Shown here in pieces: positions 37,778 to 45,842 of a stretch of 64,000 nucleotides of DNA. Under the pieces are notes generated by a model. It saw nothing but the letters and a program-made list of their open reading frames with translations, searched no databases and had not been told where the DNA came from. The translations under genes were made by a program, and so were the position numbers. Every line of letters begins with the position of its first letter. Positions within the stretch are counted from its first letter, which is position 1. Origin of the DNA: Trichormus sp. M33_DOE_039 (lineage in GTDB: Bacteria; Cyanobacteriota; Cyanobacteriia; Cyanobacteriales; Nostocaceae); contig DVDT01000052.1 in NCBI GenBank assembly GCA_015296085.1, positions 1-64,000 of the forward strand. The letters are read 5' to 3'.

Positions 37778-38575
37778 TCACTCAATTTCCTCACAGCGAA
37801 TTAATAACTGTTCCATCTGTGCAGCTAGGGAAATCAAATCTTTCCAAGAAGAACCACTAGCTAAGTTTTGAGCGTGGGCTAATCTATTTCGTAACTGTTC
37901 GGCAGCCTTTAAGAAGCGTTCACCTGCACGTTTGGATTTCAATTCTAATTGTTGTAGCAGTTCTGGATGATGTAAAACTAACTCGCGTTTATCACAAAAC
38001 TGGAGATAATCTAATAAATCTGTAGCTTCATTCCTTTCCTGACTTTCTCTCCATAACCTTTGGGCTATTTCTACGCGTTCAGGTTTGAGAAATTTTTGCC
38101 AAGTATCTTGCGGATAGTAAATTCTCACTAACCTCAACAAATTCATTTCTAGTAAAGTGAATAAGCCAAATAATAACATTCGTACAGGTGCTTTTTGCAA
38201 ATCACCACAAGTAACAATTCCACTCACTTGATTGCAGTCCAGCACAAATAATCTAGGAGTATTTTGCAAAATAGGTAATAACTTCATGAGTGGCGTGGAA
38301 ATGGCAATGAGTTCTTTTGGATGAAAAACTCGTTGATATTCACCACAATTACCAGATTTAGCTGATATTAAATTAGCACGTTCAATGTAACCTGTAATAA
38401 TATTTGCTGTCTCGATACCCACAACATCGAAATCCTGTGCCTGCATCCATTGCAGCACTTCTATAACGTCTGCTTCTGCTGGTACAGCCTTTAATGACTC
38501 TGCTACATATTCAATAGTGATATTATTCTCAAACAAACTCCGCAGGTCTTGAGATCGGGATTTTAAATGTTTCAT
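37778..38575 (-). CDS. CBS-domain protein with C-terminal HEPN-like motif
   Basis: 265 residues. About 20-130 has two CBS-like units (VIEVLQWMQAQDFDVVGIE, VLDCNQVSGIVTCGDLQKAP), which usually bind adenine nucleotides. The rest is helical. Near the C-terminus Arg229-x4-His234 (LRNRLAHAQ) is the pattern of HEPN RNase domains (R-x4-6-H) as in Swt1-type HEPN proteins. A nucleotide-sensing CBS part joined to an RNase-like helical domain is the natural reading, but the HEPN motif is short and could be coincidental or inactive. Single gene; no signal peptide. Confident in CBS, moderate for HEPN. Confidence 0.72.
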   Translation of the reverse strand: MKHLKSRSQDLRSLFENNITIEYVAESLKAVPAEADVIEVLQWMQAQDFDVVGIETANIITGYIERANLISAKSGNCGEYQRVFHPKELIAISTPLMKLLPILQNTPRLFVLDCNQVSGIVTCGDLQKAPVRMLLFGLFTLLEMNLLRLVRIYYPQDTWQKFLKPERVEIAQRLWRESQERNEATDLLDYLQFCDKRELVLHHPELLQQLELKSKRAGERFLKAAEQLRNRLAHAQNLASGSSWKDLISLAAQMEQLLIRCEEIE

Positions 38576-38796
38576 TAGTCAACAGTCATTAGTCAATAGT
38601 CATTGGGCATTGGGTATCGAGCATAAGAAATATAATCTACCCTGTCTACCTTGTCTACCTTGTCTCTTTATTCCCCCACGCCCTCATACCAATTCACACA
38701 AAATATAATACAGATGCAAACTCTAACACCTATGCTGAGTCTCACTTGTTTAATTTTTAATTGATATCACACCCCTACACCCATCCATACATACAT

Positions 38797-38829
38797 CAAA
38801 CGCCCAGACTAAAAAAGTCTGAGCGTTTG
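38797..38829 (-). terminator. Hairpin after the copper-protein gene
   Basis: 14-bp arms, CAAACGCCCAGACT (38797-38810) and AGTCTGAGCGTTTG (38816-38829) with one wobble pair, A5 loop. It lies 44 bases beyond the stop of the minus-strand gene. No T-run after the stem, but the stem is strong. Confidence 0.65.
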
Positions 38830-38873
38830 AAAATTAGGTTGCAGAGAAACTTCTGCTGAGTTTTTCAGTTAAA

Positions 38874-39293
38874 TTATGCAGGCATCATTTGCATAGATCT
38901 GCAAGATTCTGCACATTTGCGGCAAGCCATTGCACAGTCCATCATCATTTGGTCATCGCTCATTTGTTCACAGGCCATCGCCATGCGATCGCACATTTCT
39001 GCACACAGCATACAGGTACGTCCCATAAACTCAGAACCGCCCATCATCATATTCATGCACATCATGCACATTTCCGCGCAGTCACGCATCATGCCCATCA
39101 TGCTCATATCCATATACTTACCACCCTTGCTCATGCAGTAAGTCATGGTTTCCATGCACATTTTCTGACAGTCCATGCAAGCTTTCATGCAGGCTTGCAT
39201 TTCAGCAGTCATGGATTCAGTCATCATCATCATCATAGGAAATACCCCCGATTTTTTGATGCTTTGTATAGGTTCCCTTAAGGAACTATCCAT
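38874..39293 (-). CDS. Four-helix-bundle copper-binding protein (Csp-like), Met/Cys-rich
   Basis: About 139 residues from the ATG at 39293 (MDSSLREPIQSIKKSG), with AAGG five bases upstream. An in-frame TTG at 39323 would add ten residues. The protein has regularly spaced cysteines (CMKACMDCQKMC, CAEMCMMC, CMLCAEMC, CAMACRKCAESC) and very many methionines, as in cytosolic copper-storage proteins (Csp3/DUF326 four-helix bundle). Cys line a bundle core that binds many Cu(I). No Tat or Sec signal is visible, so probably cytosolic. Met content is unusually high even for the family (GGKYMDMSMMGMM). Confidence 0.85.
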   Translation of the reverse strand: MDSSLREPIQSIKKSGVFPMMMMMTESMTAEMQACMKACMDCQKMCMETMTYCMSKGGKYMDMSMMGMMRDCAEMCMMCMNMMMGGSEFMGRTCMLCAEMCDRMAMACEQMSDDQMMMDCAMACRKCAESCRSMQMMPA

Positions 39294-39323
39294 AACCTTA
39301 ATCTCAACTTTTTCAGTAGTCAA

Positions 39324-39757
39324 TAGTCTATTTTTGCGAGATTTTATAAACCTCTTAACCCGATGTAATTACCGGAATTCATGAGGTAATCTACAGTCAT
39401 TTATGCCCATTTACAGCAAACGCATTACCAAGCAAGGATTATAAACTCTACTTTCTAACTAGGGTTTTAATTGTCTGTCAGTTGTATTAATTGTAAACCA
39501 CAATTATGTAGCAATCTGACTAGCTTCAACGTCATTTATTGTTGACAAATCTTTAAAAAATATTTATTCGTTGATATAAATTAAATTTTTCAGACAGCTT
39601 TGCCAAAGCTGATCAAAACTATCTGCCATCTATCTTTAGTTTTAGATAAAATTTTCATCACCTACACCAGTCTTTCTGAGAAGCAAGCTCACTAGTAGCA
39701 AACACCGCCTAAGAAACAAACCAGGTTTTCTTCGCTCATGCCCCATTCCTTGAAACC
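39324..39757. other. Intergenic region, no gene seen
   Basis: AT-rich, stops in all frames, no repeat or RNA supported. Presumably promoter of the copper-protein gene on the minus strand and the 3' end of the kinase gene. Confidence 0.4.
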
Positions 39758-42265
39758 CTAATGTCGAATTGGAATTTCTATGATAAATTCTGTTCCTATC
39801 CCTGGAGTGGAGAAACATTCTAGTTTGCCTCCGTGTTTCTCCGTAATAATTTGATAACTGATAGACATCCCCATGCCTGTACCTTTACCAATTGGTTTAG
39901 TTGTAAAGAAAGGATTGAAAATCTTTTTTTGAATTTCTTCAGACATTCCCATACCATTGTCGGTAATGTGAATAGAGACACAATTTTTATCTGAAATTGT
40001 AGTATGAATGGAAATTTGTGGTGTACTAAAAAACTGAGATTTTTTTGTCATTGCCTCTTCTAAAGCATCAATAGCATTGGCAAGAACATTCATGAATACT
40101 TGATTCAGTTGTCCGGCATAGCATTCTACTAAAGGTAACTTTCCGTAATTTTTAGTAATTTCAATAGCTGGACGGTCTGTTTGTTCTTTGAGACGATGCT
40201 GCAAGATCATTAAAGTGCTATCAATACCTTCGTGGATATTCACAGCTTTAAATTCCGCTTCATCCATGCGGGAGAAAGTTCTTAAAGACAGAACAATTTG
40301 ACGGATACGTTGCGTACCCACTTTCATGGAATTGAGAATTTTAGGTAAGTCATCCTGTATATATTCCAAATCAAATTCTGTCAAGAAATCATGGAGTTCA
40401 GGGTCATGAACTAAACTTCTTTGTTGATATCGCTGAATTATTTTTAATAAGTCTTGAGTATGTTCTTCTAGATGGCTAATATTACCGTGGATAAAGTTGA
40501 CAGGATTGTTAATCTCATGGGCAACTCCAGCAACTAATTGACCTAGGCTAGACATTTTTTCTGCCTGAATCATGTGTGTTTGAGTGCGTTTGAGTTCTTG
40601 CAAAGTATGTTCTAAATCTTGGGCTTTTTGTATAAGCTGGTCTTCCATCTGCTTGCGTTCACGAAGTGCAGCTTGCTGTTCACTCATATCCCGGACAATA
40701 GTAGAAAAATACTCAACTTCACCTTTAGGGGATTTGTGCGCTAACAAAACTTGAGAAGCAATTATTTCTTGGTTATCCTGGTTTAAAATGACAGTCTCAC
40801 CCCTCCAACTACCATTATTTATTGCTTCTGGTAATGCTTGGTTTAAGATAATTTCTCTAGCTTCATGAGGATGATTCTGAGCTATGCTTTGTTTTTTGAC
40901 ATCTTCTAAATTCTCAATACCTAATAATTTTCTCCAGGCTTGATTTAAGTAAAGGACTTGACCAGTTGCATCGGCAATGCCAATAAAATCGGGAGTTACT
41001 TCTAAAATTGCGAGGATTCTTGCTTGTTCGGCTTCAGAACGTTTGCGATCGCGTAGTGCAGCTTGCTGTTCGCTAATATCGCGTAATAGTGACAGTACAT
41101 GAGGTTTGCCATTGTAATCAAAAAGTTTTCCAGTGATTTCGATATCGAAACAACTACCATCTTTACGGATGTCTATGCCCTGGCCATGAAACTCATCTCC
41201 AGCCTTGATTGTTTCCAAGAAGTCTTCAAATATTTCCTGACAATCGGGATGGATATAATCTGTAGGATTTAAAGCAAAAATCTCTGCTTGAGAATAACCG
41301 TGCATTTGGCAAAAGGCAGGATTGACAGCAACAATCTTGCCCGTATCTAAATCCATGACGGTAATCCCATCACTTACAGTCTCAAAAATACTACGATACT
41401 GAGCTTCTTGTTGACGGAGTACACTTTCAGCGATTTTCCTTTCAGTAATATCTCTTGCTACAGCATAGATAGCATCATCATGAGCCACTGAAGTCCATGA
41501 TAACCAGCGATAAGAATTGTCTTTGCAACGATAGCGATTTTCAAAGCGAAAAACCCGCACTCCTTGGCTCAATTTTCCCATTTCTGCTAGTGTAGATGCT
41601 TGATCTTCTGGATGTACTATATCCAAGAAGGGGATTAATAGTAGTTCGGCTTGGGAATAGCCCAAAATTTTCTCACAAGCAGGATTCACGCGCTGGAAAT
41701 AACCGTCAAAGCCAGCAACACAGAGTATATCTACGGATATATTGAAAAAGCGATCGCGTTCATCTTCTGCTATTTTGCGGTCAGTGATATCCTCGTAAAA
41801 ACCAAACACACCAATCACTTCGCCCTTGGTATTACGCAGGGGAATTTTACTTGTTTTAAGATGAATTTTAGTTCCGTCTTTCTTAATTAGTAGTTCTTCA
41901 TAGTCAAGCTTAGGAAGATTGCTTGACATCACAATTTCGTCATCCTGTTGATAAACTTCGGCGAATTCCTGCCAAGGTAGTTCAAAATCCTGCTTACCGA
42001 TGATGTCTTGGGGTGAGTTAATACCAGCATCTTGGGCTAGACGTTCGTTACAACCTAAAAATCTTAAATTCCGATCTTTCCAAAAAATACCCTGGGGTAA
42101 TGTGTTTAAGACTACTTGCAAAAAGTGCCGAGATGATTGTAGTTCCTCTTCCAGTTGGGTAATAGTTGTACGGAATTCCTGGGTAGATACGGTTAATTGT
42201 TGCTGTAATTGAGCGTTTTGCTGCCGGAGAAGGTTGATTTCCTGTTCTAGTGCTTCAGCATACAT
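39758..42265 (-). CDS. Soluble multi-PAS histidine kinase
   Basis: 835 residues. An N-terminal coiled coil (about 1-50), four PAS/PAC domains in series each ending in a PAC-type segment (VIGVFGFYEDITDRKIAEDE, DAIYAVARDITERK, PHVLSLLRDISEQQAALR, EYFSTIVRDMSEQQAALR), HisKA with phosphoacceptor His583 (QLVAGVAHEINNPVNF), and HATPase with DNGMGMSEE and GKGTGMGMSISYQII. No membrane segments, so cytoplasmic. No receiver domain and no response-regulator gene next to it. PAS ligands unknown (light, redox or oxygen are possible). Confidence 0.9.
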   Translation of the reverse strand: MYAEALEQEINLLRQQNAQLQQQLTVSTQEFRTTITQLEEELQSSRHFLQVVLNTLPQGIFWKDRNLRFLGCNERLAQDAGINSPQDIIGKQDFELPWQEFAEVYQQDDEIVMSSNLPKLDYEELLIKKDGTKIHLKTSKIPLRNTKGEVIGVFGFYEDITDRKIAEDERDRFFNISVDILCVAGFDGYFQRVNPACEKILGYSQAELLLIPFLDIVHPEDQASTLAEMGKLSQGVRVFRFENRYRCKDNSYRWLSWTSVAHDDAIYAVARDITERKIAESVLRQQEAQYRSIFETVSDGITVMDLDTGKIVAVNPAFCQMHGYSQAEIFALNPTDYIHPDCQEIFEDFLETIKAGDEFHGQGIDIRKDGSCFDIEITGKLFDYNGKPHVLSLLRDISEQQAALRDRKRSEAEQARILAILEVTPDFIGIADATGQVLYLNQAWRKLLGIENLEDVKKQSIAQNHPHEAREIILNQALPEAINNGSWRGETVILNQDNQEIIASQVLLAHKSPKGEVEYFSTIVRDMSEQQAALRERKQMEDQLIQKAQDLEHTLQELKRTQTHMIQAEKMSSLGQLVAGVAHEINNPVNFIHGNISHLEEHTQDLLKIIQRYQQRSLVHDPELHDFLTEFDLEYIQDDLPKILNSMKVGTQRIRQIVLSLRTFSRMDEAEFKAVNIHEGIDSTLMILQHRLKEQTDRPAIEITKNYGKLPLVECYAGQLNQVFMNVLANAIDALEEAMTKKSQFFSTPQISIHTTISDKNCVSIHITDNGMGMSEEIQKKIFNPFFTTKPIGKGTGMGMSISYQIITEKHGGKLECFSTPGIGTEFIIEIPIRH

Positions 42266-42667
42266 TTAAGTTTTACCTCCCGATGACTACCGTACTGGAA
42301 TGAAAAGGACAAGAGTTGCAGTCGTGTTTGCGACAACGATTTTGAGGAGCGATCGCCAAATCCAAAGCTCTACCTTTACCAAAACCTTGATTTTTCATAC
42401 AGAATTTAAATGCTTTGTGGGAAATCAATCGCTACTCATCCAGTATTATTCCCAAACCAGATGTTTCATTTACTGCCATCACAATGAACATTACTAGAAA
42501 AATGGACAAATAAATAATCGGCAGTGGTGTGTCCATCACTGCCGATGCTTATATCTAAGATGAATTATGCAATGTCAATCAGAGCAAGTTATAAGCCTCT
42601 AACTAGCGCGACTACACACTAGCGAAAAACGAAACACTCCCATTCTGTTTTATAAGCCTTAATTACT
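42266..42667 (-). terminator. Intergenic gap with hairpin terminator of the AMIN gene
   Basis: 402 bp with no gene. TCGGCAGTG (42518-42526) and CACTGCCGA (42537-42545) pair perfectly. On the minus strand the stem is followed by a T-rich stretch, so it fits a terminator for the gene ending at 42668. The gap also has HIP1 octamers near 42350. Confidence 0.6.
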
Positions 42668-43945
42668 TCAAAGTTGCCTAGCTGATACTGGTTGTTCCAG
42701 GTAGCCATACACTAGACGAGAAACTTCATTGATAAAACGTTTAGCTCTTGCATCACCAAAAGGTCTAGCCACCATAATGCCGGCTAAATAACGCTTACCT
42801 GATGGTGTTTCGATAATCCCTGCATCTCCTAGTACTCTGCCTAGTGTACCTGTTTTATGAGCAATCACTGACCCTTTACCCAGTCCAGCAGGTAATAAAC
42901 TTCTATTTTTGCAGCGCACCATAATGTCCATAACTTGGGCGTTGCTGCTGCTACTTAGTAACTTATTATTGGAAATTAAAGCTGCCACACGCACTAAATC
43001 TTTAGCACTAGTTGTGTTAGTCCCCTTAAAATCACCTAATAGATTGCGAATCACGGTATTTTGCAGTCCCCAACTGCGAAATCTCTGATTCAATTTATTT
43101 TTGCCACCCAATCTATCAATCACCATATTGGTAGCAGTATTGTCACTGATAGTCATCATTCTGGTTGCAGTTTCCAAAAGACTAAACTTAGTCCCTGGTT
43201 TTCTATACTGCATATTTCCTGAACCACCAGTCATTAAGTCTCGTCGCATCACCAAAGTTTCATTGAGCCTTACCCTACCAGCATCGACTTCTTGAAACAA
43301 TGCCACCAAAATAGGAAATTTAATCGTGCTAGCCGCAGGAAATATTTTTTCTCCGTTGATGTCTAAGTATTCTCCCGTCTCCATATCTAAGAAAAACATT
43401 CCTGGAGAAAGAGACTTATAGCGAGCCATCAATCTTTTAATTTGAGTATCAAGCTGCGATATTTCTTTATTTAAAGGCACAACACCCGCAAAAGTAAAAT
43501 TATTAGTTACGGGAATAGCGAGTTTTTCTTCACTAGCAGTAAAGGTTAGATTATCACTCTTCTCAATCGCTGCCAGGTTGAGAATCCAATTAGAAGGAGA
43601 CTCACCTTTAATCACTAATTTCTCTGGAGAAGCTGTATAACCTGGTGCTAACTCAACCACTATTCTGGCGGTGTTTTCGTCAACTTTACCAATGCGAATT
43701 TCTTTGACTGTTGAGCCAAAATTTTTGCGAATCGTATCACTTTTGAGGCTTGTTTGTGGTAGATCAATAACTATTCTCGTCGGGTTATTAATTAAAAAAG
43801 CCCTGGGTTTAACATCAGAATCAGTAGTAATCTTCAGTTGATTTTTAACAGGGTTGAAGTTCCAAGATTGCAGTTTAGCTGCATTGACTGGAGAAGATAA
43901 AAGGACTGCGCTGAGTAAGCTGAGTAAGACAAGAGGTGATTTCAT
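42668..43945 (-). CDS. Secreted AMIN-domain serine hydrolase (class A beta-lactamase-like)
   Basis: 425 residues. Signal peptide MKSPLVLLSLLSAVLLSSPV (cleavage after NA/A about 22). AMIN domain about 25-125 (VKPRAFLINNPTRIVIDLPQ), which binds the cell envelope. The catalytic part is class A beta-lactamase-like: Ser206-x-x-Lys209 (PAASTIKFP), Ser267-Asp-Asn (TISDNTATN) and Lys364-Thr-Gly (AHKTGTLG). AMIN linked to this fold suggests a peptidoglycan-acting enzyme, perhaps an amidase-like or D-Ala-peptidase, rather than antibiotic resistance. No resistance role is claimed. A hairpin terminator follows. Confidence 0.85.
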   Translation of the reverse strand: MKSPLVLLSLLSAVLLSSPVNAAKLQSWNFNPVKNQLKITTDSDVKPRAFLINNPTRIVIDLPQTSLKSDTIRKNFGSTVKEIRIGKVDENTARIVVELAPGYTASPEKLVIKGESPSNWILNLAAIEKSDNLTFTASEEKLAIPVTNNFTFAGVVPLNKEISQLDTQIKRLMARYKSLSPGMFFLDMETGEYLDINGEKIFPAASTIKFPILVALFQEVDAGRVRLNETLVMRRDLMTGGSGNMQYRKPGTKFSLLETATRMMTISDNTATNMVIDRLGGKNKLNQRFRSWGLQNTVIRNLLGDFKGTNTTSAKDLVRVAALISNNKLLSSSSNAQVMDIMVRCKNRSLLPAGLGKGSVIAHKTGTLGRVLGDAGIIETPSGKRYLAGIMVARPFGDARAKRFINEVSRLVYGYLEQPVSARQL

Positions 43946-44635
43946 GCGTGTGAGTTGTAAGAAGCAATAGATTGTATTTGCCAGATTTTCTGAGGTTGTT
44001 ATAGTTTTTCCGGAAGAAGATCCAGCAAGGGTGTAATTTTATTTCTTTGCTGACATCGAGACGTTCATCAAATCAAATAGTTCCAATCTCCAATCAACAA
44101 AACAAAGCGAGATTATTTAACAACATGGCAATACACCTAACAGATGGCATTTGCCATCTGAATGTGCATTTCTCAGATTACAATGAAACCTGACCCAATT
44201 AGTTGCCAACTTGCTCTTTTTTATGAGTGAATTAGAAGTCGTCAGTCAGAATTAAGTTTGGCATTTAATTCCCAATAGTGGATGAATATTGGGTTTAAAA
44301 TCAGCCGAATTTTGGACGAAACTCAATTTATTCATTAACGATTAGTCTTTTCCTCTAAACATGCCAGTTTGCACCCTGTCGGTAGGCTTAAATCTCCGTA
44401 AGGAAAGCAAGCTAAAAATCGAGAAGGAAACCCCCTTTCCTGCGGGACAAGTCTTGTAGAGAAGATCGAACTGTCGCCTCTCCCATACCCTGTTCCTGTA
44501 TTCCTGACAAAAGGAGAGAGTTAGCTCAGTATTTTGTGAGTCAGCTGCATAAACCAACAAAGGTCAACTTATTGATTTAGTGAAGGGGTTGAAACCCAAA
44601 ATACACGTTAACACTGAAATTTGAGAAGCATGACC
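43946..44635. other. 690-bp intergenic region, no gene seen
   Basis: AT-rich then mixed. A 72-codon minus-strand frame (44342-44560) overlaps a Nostoc-type repeat (CTCCGTAAGGAAAGC) and is rejected. TCCGGA occurs near 44010, 65 bases before the AMIN gene on its strand, without a credible -10. Ribosome-binding GAGAAG precedes the next gene. Confidence 0.45.
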
Positions 44636-45283
44636 ATGAAATTACGTGACTTAACTGGTTCTTTACTGACTGCTACCGCACTTTTGACTAGTACACTGCC
44701 GGCTTTTGCAGGGCCTTTCGATATTCAACCCGCAGGTGTTTTCAAGCCTGGGAATGTTGTCCCTAGTGCAGTTGGTAATGCTAAACCCAACACTCCCGCA
44801 CCTACTAGCAACCCAGTTGGCAACACTGAAATTCAAGGGTTAGGCGACCATCAATCTTGGGTAGATCAGAAAACTCTAGCTAATGACCCCCGTGCTTTAT
44901 GTAGTGATGTTGGTTTAGGTAACAACACTCGCAGCAGCCACAGTAAAGTAGCCTTAGCAACTTCTACCAACACTCGTTCTAGTTCTGCTAGTAGCCATAA
45001 TGATGGCGGTGGCGGTGGAGTCAGTATCTTTGGTATTGGTGTTAGTGGTAGTGGTGCTAGCAGAGGTAGCCAAAATCAAAACCAATCAAAAGACACCAGC
45101 AGCAACAGTACAGAAGAACACAACAGCAGTTCTTCCACGGTGGTTCAAGGGAAAAATTGTGATGCGTTCGTCGGTGCAGCCGCCGCCAGAGATATGAACT
45201 ATCAAGATAATCTCACCCGCCGCTATGAAATTAAAGTTGGTCGTCGTGGACAACAGGTGAATCAATTGTTGGAAGATAAGTAG
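44636..45283 (+). CDS. Secreted Ser/Gly/Asn-rich protein of unknown function
   Basis: 215 residues from the ATG at 44636, 7 bases after GAGAAG; ATG 44630 and TTG 44621 are in frame but worse. Signal peptide MKLRDLTGSLLTATALLTST, then LPAFA cleavage near 25. Mature protein: PAGVFKPGNVVPSAVGN, a repeat-poor Ser/Gly/Asn-rich central region (GGGGGVSIFGIGVSGSGA) about 125-175, then a C-terminal segment with VVQGKNCDAFVGAAAARDMN and YEIKVGRRGQQVNQLLEDK. The single Cys pair is widely separated. No family recognised. Probably periplasmic or surface. Confidence 0.7.
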   Translation: MKLRDLTGSLLTATALLTSTLPAFAGPFDIQPAGVFKPGNVVPSAVGNAKPNTPAPTSNPVGNTEIQGLGDHQSWVDQKTLANDPRALCSDVGLGNNTRSSHSKVALATSTNTRSSSASSHNDGGGGGVSIFGIGVSGSGASRGSQNQNQSKDTSSNSTEEHNSSSSTVVQGKNCDAFVGAAAARDMNYQDNLTRRYEIKVGRRGQQVNQLLEDK

Positions 45284-45319
45284 GGATTGGGGATCGGGGA
45301 CTGGGGATTGGGGATTGGG
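45283..45319 (+). repeat. Heptanucleotide short tandem repeat
   Basis: Units of GGGGATT, GGGGATC and GGGGACT directly after the stop codon of the secreted-protein gene. Same class as 34256-34290. Confidence 0.8.
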
Positions 45320-45437
45320 AAGAGAGAAGTTTTGAACTCGGAAATTTGAGAGCAGAATTGCAATTACCGAGATTTTGACTGCAATTATATTGAAGGGAAA
45401 GCGATCGCTCCTATCATTACCAACATCATTGCCGTAA

Positions 45438-45773
45438 TTATGTAATCTTTTTTCCCAAATTATACTTAACCTCAATCTCAAAATTGCTTTCTGCCGAGCC
45501 TTCTGTCAAAAATGGAATGCCAGTTTTACCACCCAATTTGATACCAAACTTAACTGTGACTTCCTCAGCTTCCGGTAAGTTCTTGAATGCACCAACAGCT
45601 AACTTGGCATAACCACGAATCTTGTCTTGAAAATCTTTAATATTCAGTGTGGGTAGACCATCACGGTATCCTGGCTCTTCCTCTTCTATTACTTTCGGGG
45701 ATGTCTTTGATTCTAAGTAGATTGTGTATTCTTGATCATCATCTTTGACAATCAAACTTTGTACTTCTGACAT
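45438..45773 (-). CDS. Trypco1-domain protein (CU044_2847 family)
   Basis: 111 residues. It matches the trypsin-co-occurring domain 1 pattern: a short beta-start (VQSLIVKDDDQEYTIYLESK), then DKIRGYAKLAVGAFKNLPEA, then EEVTVKFGIKLGGKTGIPFL and ESNFEIEVKYNLGK, where FG-x-x-L and the final NFxVxV strand are the family core. Trypco domains are known from bacterial multi-domain conflict/NTP-dependent systems together with peptidases and STAND ATPases. This one is a stand-alone gene whose start faces the caspase-STAND-WD40 gene across 69 bases, so the two share a divergent promoter region. Confidence 0.82.
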   Translation of the reverse strand: MSEVQSLIVKDDDQEYTIYLESKTSPKVIEEEEPGYRDGLPTLNIKDFQDKIRGYAKLAVGAFKNLPEAEEVTVKFGIKLGGKTGIPFLTEGSAESNFEIEVKYNLGKKIT

Positions 45774-45842
45774 TTCAGAGCCTCAGTTAGTTTTTTAGTT
45801 ATTATTCTAGTAATATTACGTAAAAACATCTGCCAAATAAAT

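Noticed and set aside
44005-44015. TCCGGA upstream of the AMIN gene as a DIF promoter
   Set aside because: No -10 at the proper distance; the hexamer alone is expected by chance.
44342-44560. 72-codon minus-strand frame
   Set aside because: Overlaps a Nostoc-type repeat and lacks a start signal; judged non-coding.
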